From Closterium sp. Naga37s-1 (Eukaryota > Streptophyta > Zygnematophyceae > Desmidiales > Closteriaceae): a stretch of 64,000 bases of DNA. The stretch covers positions 3,662,001 to 3,726,000 of the forward strand of contig CANJKZ010000084.1 of assembly GCA_947471745.1 (NCBI GenBank). Direction: 5' to 3'. Below the pieces are notes generated by a model. The model did no database searches. It was not told where the DNA came from and saw only the letters and a program-made list of their open reading frames with translations. Position numbers and translations under genes: made by a program. Shown here piece after piece: positions 30,301 through 46,544 of the stretch (positions are counted from its first letter, which is position 1; every line of letters begins with the position of its first letter).

Positions 30301-33300
30301 AGGTAGGAGGGGATGAGGAGCACGAGAGGGAAGGTCCCCAGGGAGTCCCCAACCAAGGAAACCCCATACCACACAAATCCCCTCTCTATAGGCACCCCAA
30401 CTTTGACATTTGTCACTTTCCCAACTCATGCCATCCACCTCACCCAACTTGGCCACACTTGCCAACCTGGTTTGGCTTCTCCCAACAACTTGGCATCATC
30501 TACAGTGATGGTGACGAATTTCCCAACCCCCAAAAGTCTGTACCCCATATTGAGTCAACCCGCAAATTCCCATAGTCGCTGCATCTCAATCAAAACTTCG
30601 AACGATGATATCTTTCTCGTTCTTGCTCCGATCAAGGCGATTCTCGGTTCGTCGGGAAGCTCTTGAGCAGAGGAGTCACTTCAGATATCTGCTCAAGCCA
30701 AATAACATTCACACACACTCAGAAAATCCAAACAACACCAAACACAAATTCTTGCACACGCTCACACCACGCTTGCAACACATGAACATATGATGGGAGG
30801 CAGACAGACGTGAATGCGAATGATAGCATCACATAACAAAATGTGACGTCCTGGGACGCAAAGACACGGCGCGAGGCGGGGTCGTAAAACTGCCATCCAG
30901 GGGCGTCAGGGACAAAGCCAAGGAAGACGCAAGGAATGGCGCGAGGGGAGAGCTTGTCCGCGGTGGTATCGCGAACAAAGGCACGAGCACCCCAGACCCG
31001 GAAACGCGACGCGTCGCCAACCTTCCCCGTCCACAGCAGTGTGGGCGAGGTCTCCGGCAAGGAGACATGGGGCCAAAGGTTGAGCTGATGCGCGTCGTAC
31101 CGGACCGCAAACGGCCACAGAAAATGGGGGGTAGCCGCATGGATCATAGAGGTACGAGCGACCTCCATGACTAAGCCAATGCGGCGCTCTGCAAACCCAT
31201 TCTGCTGCGGAGAGGCCGGAAGCGTGAAAGTCTGGCGGATGCCGTGCTCCGCACAGAAGGCTGCCAAGAGGTCTGAGGAGAACTCACCACCTCTGTCAGA
31301 GTGCAGACGCGGGACAGGAAAGTCTGACTGGAACCGCTCGCGGAGCTGGAGACGAGTAGCGCGAATCCAGGGGATCAAAACATCAGGGACATCCCCCTTG
31401 CGCTGCAAGGGGAAGATTGTGGTGTAGCGCGTGTAGTCGTCGACAACCAGCAGGAAGTACCGCTCGTGGCCCTGTCCACGGACGCGGGCTGGGCCCCACA
31501 CGTCCAGGTGGAGAGTCTGCAGTGGAGCCTCTGTGGGAGGGAACGAGGAGGAGTGAGGAGCGGCGCGCTGTCGCCCCTCGACGCAAGGAATGCAGGGCGG
31601 CGAAGGGGAGGGAGGGAGGGCAGGCAGAGACCTGGGAAGACCAGAGACCAGAAAGCGAGATTGCATGCTACGAAGGCAAGGCAGGGAGGGGTGGCCTAGG
31701 CGGTGGTGCCACAGGAGAGTGTCGTGAGACAGCCGGCGACACTCACACTGGATAGCTGCCTGAGCAGACGCGTGCAGCTGGGGAGACAAAAGGGTGGAGC
31801 GCGACGCAGTGGTGAGGGTGTACAGACTGGACCCTGGCGCACGGGTGAACGTGGCCAGGTGGCGGCCGGTCTGGGAGCACGTGCAAATCGCCACACGCTG
31901 CCGGCCAGGGGTGAAGGTGTCAACACCCGCATCCTAGAGGACAGCGTTGCTCACCAAGTTCGTAGAGAACGAGGGGAGGTGGAGACCAGACAGCTCACCA
32001 GACGGGACCGCCGGACACGGAAGCACAGTGGAAGACCGTGCAAGCACTGGGCCCCCAGAGGGGTCAGCCAGGGAGACAGGAACAGGTGCAGGGAGGGGAG
32101 TGACTGTGGTACTGTCGCGAAACAAGCAGCGGGAAGCACCAGAGTCAAGTGTAAAGGTGTGCAAGGCCTGTGCAGGCGCAGTACCAAGGGGAGCAGACTC
32201 ACAAGCACCTAGTGCTGCAGGGACTATACCAGGGGCTATACCAGGATCCGGCGGCACACACAAGTAGCTGTCACCCTCAGCACTAACAATCAATGCATAC
32301 ATAGCAGCAAGAATTGCCTCATAGTCAAGATCAAAGATAGGTACATCACGCCTAAGCAGGTCTGCCCAGTTGGGGAACTCAGAAGCATCAGGAAACTTGG
32401 CTCGCCAGGCGTCACTAAGCCGAGCGAAGCAGCGCTGCTCAGTGTGAAACCCTGTGCACTGGCGACTAGTGCGGGGACCTGTGCGAATGATATAGGGGCA
32501 GCGACCAGGACCCCCTGAAGCCCCACGCCCGGCATACCAGTCAAGAAGCTGCTGGGAAGTGGGGGTCTGGCGCTGACGCTGTTGCTGCTGCTGCTGCTGC
32601 AACTGCTGCTGCGACTGCTGCTGGCCCGGACCACCACTGCCACCACCGCTCCCCCCTCCCCCACTGCTGCCGCTGCCACCTCCACCGCTCCCAGTGCCCA
32701 CGCCGCCCCCACCACCACCTCCACCACCTCCACCCCCACGACCACCCCCACCACCTCCACCTCCCCCGCCGCCTGCACCACCGCCACCTCCACCGCCACC
32801 CCCACCTCCCCTGCCACCCTTGCCGCCCCTGCCGCTGCGACACTTCCCACTAGGAGCGGAAGCAGCCCCGACCTCCTCAGCACCAAGGTAGTCGTGAGCA
32901 GCAGCTGCAGAGGCGTAGGAGGGGGTGAGAGGGGAGGGGGAGCACCCCTCAAAGAGGGGAGAGCGCAGAGTGCCACGAGCAGCACCTACAGCGAGGATGT
33001 TCTTCTCTGCTGCAAGGAGGTGCTTCTCGAAGTCATCGACAGTGAGAGTGGCGGGGTCGAGCGCTAGGAAGTGGTCCCTGACTGAGCTAAGAGTGTCAGG
33101 GAGGCGGGTGACGAGGAAATAGAGAGTGAAGTACATCGGGGGGGAGGGGGGGGGTTGCGGCGCAGAACTAGGCTGAAAGGGCGGCACGAAAGCGAGAGTC
33201 AGTAGCGCGTAGGTGAGAAACTAGGTCCTCAGCGGTGGTGAACGAGGAAAGATCGGGGAACAGGTACGGTAGCATGAGTCGACCTATGGCTGCAGTGGCC

Positions 33301-33600
33301 GGGGAGGAGTAGCGCGCAACTACAGCGTCGTACAGTGTCTTAGCAGTTCTGTGCTGGCTGAAATGCGCTCGCTCAGTAATCGGCAGGTGGTTCCTAATAG
33401 CTAGGCGTGCAGCAGCATCACGAGTCTGCCACTGGGAGCGTTCTAGAGCAGGAGCATCGGCAGCAGGAGCAACGGCAGTGCCAGATACGTAATCGAACAG
33501 GGAAACGCCCTCTTTGGCATCGGTCAGAAGGAACAGCTGGAGATCGTCTAACCACACAACGAACTCTATGGGGCGACCGTCAGGCTCGACGGCCGACACG
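27301..33600 (-). pseudogene. RLC-G gag-pol coding remnant
   Basis: Sense order: Gag with EPDGRPIEFVVWLDDLQLF near 33560, glycine tail (32650-32840) with a short poly-Gln, finger C-X13-C-X3-H-X4-C (about 32430-32500), protease LDSGASRCLF (about 32140), pre-integrase HHRLGHPS (about 31700), integrase core HSDRGGEFSS (about 31290), Ala/Gly/Pro/Glu linker (29580-29780), RT with YVDDLVF (about 28270) and RNase H to 27301. Broken. Confidence 0.85.
29982..30838. mobile_element. Solo LTR H (857 bp) of an unseen family
   Basis: A/T-richer than its surroundings, ends TGTTA...TAACA, flanked by aaagg (29977-29981) and aaatg (30839-30843), a 4-of-5 match. Removing it makes the coding sequence of G contiguous with its relatives at this point. 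No open frame of note and no similarity to other LTRs in the window. A solo LTR is my preferred reading; a DNA transposon with short ends is less likely given the TG/CA ends and 5-bp target. Orientation unknown. Confidence 0.7.
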
Positions 33601-33915
33601 ACGCGCGGCGCAGCGGCGGGCCGCGCTGGCGACAGACGCGGCGCGCGGGGCGACGGCGGGCTGCACGCGACGGCGGGCTGCGCGCGGCGGTGAGCTGCGC
33701 GGGCTCGATGCGAGCTGCGCGGGCGACGCGGGCCAGCGCGCGGCGCTGCAGCAGTGGCGCGCGCTAAAAACAGTGACGCGCACGCTGAAAACAGTGACGC
33801 GCGCACTAACAGCCAAGGCGCGCGCAAAAAAAAAAAAAAAAAAAAAAAAAGATGACGCGCGCTGCAGCTGAGGCGCGCGCGGGCAGTAGGCAAGGCAGGT
33901 AGGGTAACACAGTTA

Positions 33916-33946
33916 GGTGGGCCCGATTCTTAGGTCCTAGAGACCT
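33916..33946 (-). promoter_or_regulatory. Leader hairpin and GGGCCCACC motif, element G
   Basis: Sense hairpin aggtc-tctag-gacct (33932-33946) then gggcccacc (33916-33924). Confidence 0.8.
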
Positions 33947-33962
33947 CCTGCTCTAGTTACCA

Positions 33963-34096
33963 TGTTAAGACTAAGTCATGGGGAATGGTTGATTGGGTCA
34001 AGATTGGGGTACAAGACTAGAGTGTCGAGATTGTTTGTGTACCCTCTAAGGCTAACCCCAATACAGCCTAGATAATAACAAGCATATCTTTTGACA
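33963..34096 (-). repeat. RLC-G 5' LTR
   Basis: 134-bp partner of 26925-27058, followed by the target duplication aaatg. Confidence 0.9.
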
Positions 34097-34123
34097 AAAT
34101 GTGTAAGCTATAATGTTCTGACA

Positions 34124-34390
34124 CACCCCCATAGGCAAAGTGGGGGAGAAGAAGTGGTCACAAGACCAGTCAAGAAAAGCAAAGCAAGCTCAGGGTGGAT
34201 CACAAAGTCACCACACAGTCCGAGCACAAGCAAAGGGCCACAAGGCCAGTTCACATGCAGTGTTGTATACAAAAGACAAACAAACAATACAGTGATCATA
34301 CCCTAGCAAGTACAAGCAAGCAGGTATACATATAGATCACAGTACAAGTAAATTCACGCAGTAAGCAAGTGAGGCAAGGTAGGCACAAGG
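34124..34390 (-). promoter_or_regulatory. RLC-F 3' untranslated region with paired motifs
   Basis: Hairpin motifs ggtcacaagacc (34156-34167) and ggccacaaggcc (34236-34247). Most of this stretch is shared with M (61490-61752). Confidence 0.75.
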
Positions 34391-37300
34391 CCTAACACAG
34401 TAACAAAGCGCTGATGATCACCAGGCGGAAGTGCCTTGGTGAAGACATCAGCAGTGTTGGTCCGAGTGCCCATGTACGCAAGACGAAGCTGGCCACGCTG
34501 CTGCAACTCTCGAGCAAGGAAGTATCACAGAGCGATGTGCTTCATTCTGTGCTCCAGTCTGTGCTCCTGACACAAGGCAATCATGGCCTTGTTGTCTACG
34601 CACAGAACTGGAGGCGAACGAGACTGCTCTCCCAAGTCAGTCAGCAGGTAGGTGAGCCAGTGTAGCTCCTGTGCAGCCATGGCCCCGACGTAGATCTCAG
34701 CCTCACAGCTGGAGCTGAGAACCGAAGACGAGCAGGTAGACCGCCAAGAAACAGAGCCGGAGCCAGGACTGAAGGTGTAGCTCCTGTGACGATCGCTGCG
34801 TAGCTGAGTCGTCCACCCAGGAGGCGTCTGTGTTAAGAAACCAAAGGGAAGTTAGAAATGAGAAAGAGAAAGAGGGGTTTCACTAGCAAGCAGTTGAGTA
34901 CATATAGCAAACCCTAGATTGGGCTGTACTCACTATTGAGTACCCCACTGCAAGCTAGACAAAACATAACATTCTGACAGTCTGCGTGACCGGTGAGGAC
35001 AACTGGACCCCGTCCTCCAAGCACGAGCCCCATGCCCGACGTACTGCACAAGTAACGCAGTGCCCAATTCGCAGCATCCCAGTGCACCTTTCGGTGCCTG
35101 CCGGGAGCCACGTAGCGAGCCACGAGGCTGAGAGGGTAAGCGAGGTCAGGTCGAGTGCACGTCATCAGGTACATGAGGCAACCCACAAGCTCTGGGTACG
35201 GACCACTCGGCTCTACGGACTCGTCCGAAGGTGGAGCTGAGAGCAAGTGGCTGGTAGACAGAGGAGTGGGCTGTGGCAAGGAGAACTGGAAACCGAAGCG
35301 CTGAAGGACCTGGTGCACCATGTGTGACTGAGTCAGGGTGATGAGCTCTGTCCCGGGTGATCTGCAAGCCAAGATAGCTGCGCAGTTCACCCAGGTCAGT
35401 GCAGGTGTGTCTCTTCTGTAGCTCCGACTTCACAAGAGTCGGTGCCTCAGTGTCAGCAGTGGCAAAGACGAGGTCGTCGACGTAAACAAGGACGTAGAAC
35501 GGCGGCAGCGAGGTGTCGGTGCATAGAAACAGGGACGGGTCAGCAGTAGCAGGAGCAAACCCAAGAGCCGCAAGTGTAGTCCTCAGTGGGTCGTGCCACT
35601 CGCGAGGCGCCTGGCGGAGACTGTAGACTGGCCGCCGAAGACTCCACAGGGTACCTGCAGGGAAAGACTCAGTGAAACTAGGAGGGCGGCGCAACCAGAT
35701 CTCCTCGTGCAGGCTGCCCTGCAGGAACGCTGTGCTGAAGTCCAGAGAGTGCAACTTGTAGTCACGGTGAGCAGCGACGTGCAGTAACACCCGAAGAGTA
35801 GTCATCTTCGGGGTGGGGGAGAAGGTCTGGAAGTAGTCAACTCCCTGTCGCTGACTGAAGCCTCGAGCAACGTAACGCGCCTTGAAGGCAGGCGGAGAAC
35901 CCGGCGGCCGCTTCACCCTGAAGATCCACATGCCATCGACTATGTTTGCCCCAGGTGGGGGAACCTCGTCGACGTAGGTGCCTGTGGACTTCCAGGATGC
36001 CATCTCGGCATCTATGGCTGCCTGCCACTGAGAGGAGTAAGGACCCGTAATCGCCTCTGCGTAAGAGCGCGGGGTCGGGATGTCTGGAGCATCCGGGTCT
36101 CCCTCAGGGGCAAGCAGCATGGAAGCGAAACGAGGTACAGCAGCTGCAAGACACTCAAAGTCCTCTTGCCTGTCCTCAAGGACGTCCGTGCCAAGAGCAC
36201 ACTCACCCCCGACAGACGGAGGACTGGCAGACGCAGACTCAGTAACAAGAGCAGAGGCGTAGTCTAGACGACAAGCAGCTGCAAAGTCAAGCAACTCAGC
36301 AACGAGAGCAGACGCTGCAGCAGACTCAAAGGAAGGGTCAGTGACAGCAGTAGCGAGGAGACGAGAGACAGCAGGACTGGCAGTACGAGTGCGGTCAGAC
36401 TCAGGGTCAGGGACCTCAGGAAGAGAGGAATCTGGAGGAGCTGGCAAAGGAACGCGTAGAGGAACAGAGGAAGGACGAAGGGTCATAGCGTGCGTGCCAG
36501 GGACAGGAGGAGGACGCGAACAAGGAACGCGACGAGCAGTGCGAACAGGCGAGACAGGACGAGACGCAGGCTCACGACGCTCTGTAAGACCGCCAGACTG
36601 CTCAGTGTAAGGAGAAGGAGCAGGCAGTGGAGAGGCCGGCTGTAACGGCGGTTGAGACTGGTCAGGCGGGGGACACAGGAGGGGAGGAGTAACGGCAGCA
36701 GAAGGCGGGGTACCAAGAACCTGCTGGAGCAGGGGAACGAAGTACGGTCGCGGCCGCACAGTGCCACCAGGGTCAACAGCTCCAGCTCCTCCAGCTCCAG
36801 CACCTCCAACACCAGGGCCTCCATCTCCAGCGCCTCCTACGCCAGGGCCACCAACTCCAGCTCCTCCAGCTCCAGCGCCAACAGCGCCAGTAGTACCAGA
36901 CTCCGTAAGGACTCCAGCTCGAGCACCCTCAACACCACCAGTCCCAGCAGCTCCAGTACGAGCACCTCCAGGACCAGTGGTCGCAGTACCTCCAGTAACA
37001 CCAGCTCCAGCAGCAACCCCAGTACCTCCAGCTCCAGCAGCGCCAGCACCTCCAGCTCCATAAGCTCCACTCCGAAGGCGCGGACGCCGAACAAACCACT
37101 CACGCAACTGCTGCGGAGACAGTCTCGGCGAAGCACCAGCAGAACCTCCAGACGAAGCAGCACCCTGAGGCTCCGCACCTCCAGACTTCGCACCCTCCGA
37201 CGCAGCACCCCCAGGCTCAGCACCCCCAGGCTCAGCACCCCCAGTCGCAACACCCCCAGGCTCAGCACCCCTAGTCTCAACACCCCCAGGCTCAGCACCC

Positions 37301-40257
37301 CCAGTCACAGCACCCTCAGACTCTGCTCCCCCAGGATCCGCACCCCCAGACGCAGTACCTCGAGCACCAACTGAGTCGACAGCTACCTGAACAGGCGCAG
37401 GACCAGGGAGAGGGTCTACCTGAGACACACCTGAGGGAGCAGGACCCTGGGGCGGGAGGGGGTCTACCGGAAGGGGACCAAGAGCAAGGAAGAGCGGCGG
37501 GGGCGGAGGAGGGGCAGAGCGGTAGGGGAAGGGGCGGTAAAAGGGAACCGACTCGTCAAACGTGAAGTCCTGAGAAGGGAAGACACGGCGCGAGGTGGGG
37601 TGGTAAAACTGCCAGCCAGGCGCGTTGGGGACAAAGCCAAGGAAGACGCAGGGGATAGCACGGGGGGAGAGCTTGTCCACAGACGTATCTCGAAAAAAGG
37701 CACGAGATCCCCAGACCTGGAACACCGACGCATTGCCAACCTTCCCCGTCCAACACAGTGTGGGCGAGGTCTCTGGTAAGGAGACACGAGGCCAGAGGTT
37801 GAGCTGATGCGCAGCGTACCGGACCGCAAACGGCCACAGAAAATGGGGAGCAGCCGCATGGATCATGGAGGTACGAGCGACCTCCATGACTAAGCCAATG
37901 CGGCGCTCAGCAATCCCATTTTGCTGAGGGGAGTCCGGGAGCGTGAACGACTGGAGAATGCCCTCCCCACGACAAAAGTCCCGCAAGAGGGTGGAGGAGA
38001 ACTCACCACCTCTGTCTGAGTGCAGACGCAGGACGAGAAGGTCCTGGCCAAAACTCTCGCGGAGCTGGAGACGGACTATGCGGATCCAAGGGATCAAGAC
38101 ATCAACGACCTGACCCTTGCTGCGCAAGGGGAAGACCGTGGTGTACCGCGTGCAGTCGTCAACGACCAGCAGAAAGTAGCGCTCGCGGCTCTGTCCACTG
38201 ACGCGGGCTGGGCCCCACACGTCCACATGGAGAGTCTGCAAGGGAGCAGTCGTCGGGGGAAACGAGGAGGAGTGAGGAGCGGCGCGCTGCCGTTCCTCGA
38301 CGCAAGGGAGGCAGGGCGGGGCAGGATAGGGCGGGAGGGGAGGCAGGGACCTAGGGAGGCCAGAGACAAGAAGACGAGAGTGCATGCCACGAAGGCGAGG
38401 AAGAGTCTGGTGCGACAAAAGAGTCTGGTGCGACAGGAGGCGACACGAGCAAGAGGCGGCTACCTGACCTGACGCGGACACCTGAGCAGACGCAGCGACC
38501 TGAGAAGGCTCGGTAGTGAGTGTGTACAGACTCGACCCTGGCCTACGAGTGAACGTAGCCACGTGACGCCCCGTCCGTGTGCACGTGCAGATCGACACAC
38601 GCTGACCCCCAGGAGTGGTGGTAGTGACCATCGCATCCTGGAGGGCAGCGGTACTCACCAAGTTCGTAGAGAACGAGGGGAGGTGAAGACCTGACAGTGA
38701 GCCGGACGGAACCGCTGGACACGGGAGGACAGTGGAGGAATGGGCCACGACCGGTCCCCCAGAGGGGTCAACCAGTCGGACCGGGACAGGTGCAGGAAGA
38801 GGAGTGAGGGCGGTGCTGTCACGAAAGAAACAGCGCGAGGCGCTGGAGTCCAACGTGAAAGTGTGCAAGGCCTCAGCATGCGCAGTACCAGGGAGAGTAC
38901 CAGACTCACTAGCACCTAGAGCAGCAGCAGCTATACCTGGATCAGGCGGCACACACCGGTAACAGTCACCCTCAGCACTAACAGACAAAGCATACATAGC
39001 AGAAAGAATAGCATCAAAGTCTAGGTCAAAAATAGCAATCCTAGACTTAAGCAGATCTGCCCAACGAGGGAGCTCGACGTCGTCACCAAACTCAGCACGC
39101 TAAGCGTCGTCGAGGCGGGAGAAGCAGCGGTGCTGAGTGTGGGGCCGCCCGCAAGTCTGACCAGCACGGTCACCCGTGCGAATGACATACGGGCAACTAC
39201 CCCCAGACGCCCCACGCAGAAACCACTCACGAAGCTGCTGAGGAGACGGGGTCTCGCTCCGACGCTACTGCTGCTGACGCTGGCCACCCCCGGAACCGAC
39301 ACGCCGAGCGCCAGTCCCACCGCTACCAGTCCCACCGCCTCCACTGCCGCCACTCCCACCGCTGCCTCCACCACCGCCACCAGAGCCCCCACTCCCGCCA
39401 ACAGTCGCACCTCCGCCACCACCTCCACTGCTGCCCCCACCACCACTCCCGCTGCCACCTCCACCACCCCGGCCACCCTTGCCCTTGTTGCTGCGGCGCT
39501 TCGCACTAGCAGAAGCAGCCCCGACGTCCTCAGTAACTGGGACGTCTGCAGCAGCAGCAGAGGCGTAGGAGGGGGCAAGGGGGGAGGGGGAACATCCCTC
39601 AAAGAAGGGCGGACGCGGAGTGCCACGAGCAGCACCTACCGCAACTGCACTAGTCTCAGCTGCGAAGAGATGCTGCTCGAGGAGGTCAACAGTGAGGGAG
39701 GTGGGGTCAAGAGAGAGGAAGTGGTCCCTGACAGAGCGAAGAGAGTCAGGGAGGCGGGTGACTATAAAGTAGAGAGTGATGTACATCGGGGGCGGGTTCC
39801 TGTCAAGGAACTCAGCAGGAACGGCAGCGCGGTAGCGAGCGTCACTTGCACGAAGGTGGGAAACAAGGTCCTCGACTGTGGTAAAGGCGGACAGCTCGGG
39901 GAACAGGTAGGGCAGAAGAAGGCGGCCTAGAGCAGCAGTGGCAGGGGAGGAGTAGCGAGCGACTACAGCGTCGTACAGTGCCTGCGCTGTCCTGTGCTGT
40001 CCAAAGTGAGCGCATTCAACTAATGGCAGGTGGTTGCGAATGGCTAAGCGGGCAGCAGCGTCACGAGTTAGCCACTGTGAGCAATTCGAACTGTCAGCTG
40101 TTGCGGGAGGGGCAGTAGCGGCGCCTGTTGCTAGGTCAAACAGCGAGACACTGTCCTTAGAATCGCTCAGTAGGTACAGCTGCAGGTCGTCTAGCCACGT
40201 GTCAAACTGAACTGGTCTGCCCTCATGATCAAACGCGAGAACCCGAAGCGAAGCCAT
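34390..40257 (-). pseudogene. RLC-F gag-pol coding remnant
   Basis: Sense order: Gag beginning MASLRVLAFDHEGRPVQF (40257), glycine-rich tail (39300-39480), finger C-X13-C-X3-H-X4-C (about 39130-39200), protease (about 38840), integrase core HSDRGGEFSS (about 38010), Gly/Ala/Pro repeat linker (36760-37350), reverse transcriptase with YVDDLVF (about 35480), RNase H (34400-35060). Solo LTR I lies in the RNase H part. Broken. Confidence 0.85.
34831..34979 (-). mobile_element. Solo LTR I (149 bp)
   Basis: A lone LTR, tgttaagaaacc...attctgaca, flanked by gtctg on both sides (34826-34830 and 34980-34984). It has the shared short-LTR motif (gagtaccccactgcaagc). No internal sequence or partner LTR is present, so it is probably the product of LTR-LTR recombination. 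It lies in the RNase H part of F. Confidence 0.88.
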
Positions 40258-40359
40258 AGCTGTGCATCACGCAGGATAGGAGTAGTAGCTGCAGTAGCAG
40301 CTGTAGCAGTATCAGCAGTGACAGTATCGGGCAGTAGCAGTTGCTGTAGCAGTAGCTAG

Positions 40360-41440
40360 GTACCGGGCCGGGCGTGGCTAGGGACCGGGCTGGGCGTCGG
40401 GCTAGGTACGGGGCCGGGCTCTGGGCTAGGTACGGGGCCGGGAGCTGGTCTAGGGACCGGGGCCGAGCGCTGGGCGAGGGGCGGGGCCAGGCGCTGGCTA
40501 GGGTCGGGGCCGGGCGCTGGGCTAGGGACGGGGCCGGGCGGGGCTAGGTACGGGGCCGGGCGGGGCTAGGTACGGGGCCGGGCGGGGCTAGGTACGGGAC
40601 CGGGCGCTGGGCGAGTGACGGGGCCGGGCGCTGGGCGAGGGGCGGGGCCGGGAGTTGGCTAGGGTCAGGGCCGGGCGCTGGGCTAGGTATGGGGCCGGGG
40701 GCCGGGCAAGGGACAGGACCGGGCGCTGGGCGAGGGGCGGGGCCGGGCACGGGCCAGGGTCGGGGCCGGGCGCTGGGCTAGGTACGGGGCCAGGCGGGGC
40801 TAGGGACCAGGCCGGGCTCGGGCTAGGTACGGGCCGGGCGCGGGCGTGAGACGGGGCCGGGCGCGGGCTAGGTACGGGCCGGGCGCGGGCGTGAGTCGGG
40901 TCTGGGCGCGGGCTAGGTACGGGCTGGTCGCGGGCTAGGTACGGGCCGGGCGCGGGCGAGAGACGGGGCCGGGCGCGAGCTAGGTACGGGCGGGTCGCGG
41001 GCTAGGTACGGGCCGATCGCGGGCTAGGTACGGGCCGGGCGCGGGCGTGAGACGGGGCCGGGCGCGGGCTAGGTACGGGCGGGTCGCGGGCTAGGTACGG
41101 GCCGATCGCGGGCTAGGTACGGGCCGGGCGCGTGCGTGAGACGGAGCCGGGCGCGGGCTAGGTACGGGCCGGTCGCGGGCTAGGTACGGGCCAGTCGCGA
41201 GCTAGGTACGGGCCGGGCGCGGGCGAGAGACGGGCCGGGCGCGGGGCTAGGAACGGGCCGATCGCGGGCTAGGTACAGGCCGGGCGCGGGCGAGAGACGG
41301 GGCCGGGCGTGGGCTAGGTACGGGCCGATCGCGGGCTAGGTACGGGCCGGGCGCGGGGTTAGGAACGGGGCCGGGCGCGGGCTAGGTACGGGCGGGTCGC
41401 GAAGGCTAGGAGCGACGGGCCTAGGGGGGTATTTGCAGCG
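40360..41440 (-). repeat. RLC-F leader tandem array
   Basis: More than thirty imperfect units of the type gggctaggtacgggccgggc with gcgggcgtgagacg spacers. The reverse complement of the same unit builds the leader array of element M (58180-59580), which links the two families. Confidence 0.9.
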
Positions 41441-41448
41441 TAGCAGGT

Positions 41449-41457
41449 GGTGGGCCC
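41449..41457 (-). promoter_or_regulatory. Leader GGGCCCACC motif, element F
   Basis: The motif gggcccacc is present, 21 bases from the primer site start; no clear hairpin between them. Confidence 0.72.
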
Positions 41458-41478
41458 AAGTAACCTGCTCTGATTCCA

Positions 41479-41610
41479 TGTGAAAGTAACGAACGAGAAT
41501 GAATGAACTAGCAAACAGTTGGGTACAAGTACTAACCCTAATTGGGTTGTACCCCTTATGGGCTACCCCACTACAGCCTACAGAAATGTATAAGCTATAA
41601 TGTTCTGACA
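41479..41610 (-). repeat. RLC-F 5' LTR
   Basis: 132 bp, tgtgaaagtaac...ttctgaca; partner of the left LTR split into 26815-26924 and 34102-34123. Confidence 0.9.
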
Positions 41611-41615
41611 GTCCC

Positions 41616-41741
41616 TGCTGTTTTCTCTCCTTAGTCACAGCCACCTCCTCCTGCTGTCTCGCACACTTGGACCACCTGTTGCCCCTCTTGGGCTGAGAAA
41701 AGCCCTTCGGATCTTTTCAAGGCTAAGATCTGGAGTAGAAA
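41616..41741. other. Unassigned DNA between F and J
   Basis: Continuation of 26465-26814 on the other side of F. It includes ttttctctccttag, which could be an acceptor splice site on the plus strand, followed by a Pro/Cys-rich stretch. Nothing recognised. Confidence 0.35.
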
Positions 41742-42143
41742 TGTTGTAATTGCGGAAGCGTATAACAAGCTTGTTGAACTGTTGAACCACCTTGCACTAG
41801 TGTGTGAGAGCAAGATGAATTGATTAAAGCAAAGAGATACAATAATATATATGTATATATGATTACAAGGAATACGAAGAGGTGCGATTAACTGTTTTTG
41901 CTGTTGCGGTTCGATACAGTGACGACTTAGGCAACTGCTCAATACCGAGTCAGTTGTTTGTCCTTGCTGTCGCGCTGTATTTCGTCAAGTCAAAGGTCAC
42001 TGACCTTTGACCTTCGCGTAACCTCCAGCTGTTACTTTCTGTCAACCTCCTCGGTTGACTCGCCGTTGCTCCGCTATGATTTGCCTCGTTTGTTGTCTTA
42101 TTGTTTCGACACAACAGGAGCGTTAAATTACTTGTTTCCAACA
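41742..42143 (-). repeat. RLC-J 3' LTR (start inferred)
   Basis: About 402 bp ending tttccaaca beside the purine tract. It contains near-palindromic aaggtcactgacctttgacc around 41990-42015, possibly an enhancer. Only the right end is certain. Confidence 0.65.
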
Positions 42144-42149
42144 CTCCCC

Positions 42150-46361
<4,212 letters not shown>

Positions 46362-46363
46362 AT

Positions 46364-46498
46364 TGTCAAACATATGTTTATATGTTGTAGTTTAGATAGG
46401 CTTTAGTGGGGTACTCACTGTGGGGTACAACCCCTTAGGTTTCATTTTTGTACCAACACTCTCGACATTCAATACCAACTTTGCCTAGGATTCTAACA
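46364..46498 (+). repeat. RLC-K 5' LTR
   Basis: 135 bp; preceded by ctcat, the expected target duplication of J (partner not visible). It contains ggctttagtggggtactc, the short-LTR motif. Confidence 0.82.
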
Positions 46499-46513
46499 TG
46501 GCATCTAGAGCAT

Positions 46514-46544
46514 AGGTCCTTAGGACCTTGGATTAGGGCCCACC
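46514..46544 (+). promoter_or_regulatory. Leader hairpin and GGGCCCACC motif, element K
   Basis: Hairpin aggtcc-tta-ggacct (46514-46528) then gggcccacc (46536-46544). Confidence 0.8.

Larger units (their letters stand above)
26925..34096 (-). mobile_element. RLC-G: copia element inside the LTR of F
   Basis: LTRs of 134 bp at 26925-27058 and 33963-34096, about two differences. Target duplication aaatg at 26920-26924 and 34097-34101. Minus-sense; primer site beside the right LTR, short leader with a run of about 24 A (33829-33852; T on the sense strand). Solo LTR H lies in its integrase region. Its Gag is of the same family as element K. Broken in about four places besides the insertion. Confidence 0.9.
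26815..34123 (-). repeat. RLC-F 3' LTR, split by element G
   Basis: The first 110 bases are at 26815-26924 and the last 22 at 34102-34123. Element G and one copy of its target duplication aaatg lie between. Together they match the length of the right LTR. Confidence 0.9.
26815..41610 (-). mobile_element. RLC-F: copia element carrying G and solo LTR I
   Basis: LTRs of 132 bp at 26815-34123 (split by G) and 41479-41610. Target duplication gtccc at 26810-26814 and 41611-41615. Minus-sense, primer site TGGAATCAGAGCAGG beside the right LTR, leader with a tandem array 40360-41440, gag starting at 40257. The LTRs differ at about 4 of 132 positions, making it older than G, which sits in it. Broken in about four or five places besides the insertions. 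Confidence 0.9.

Noticed and set aside
29982-30838. Intron or host gene fragment inside G
   Set aside because: TG/CA ends, near 5-bp target duplication and restored continuity of G on both sides point to a solo LTR.
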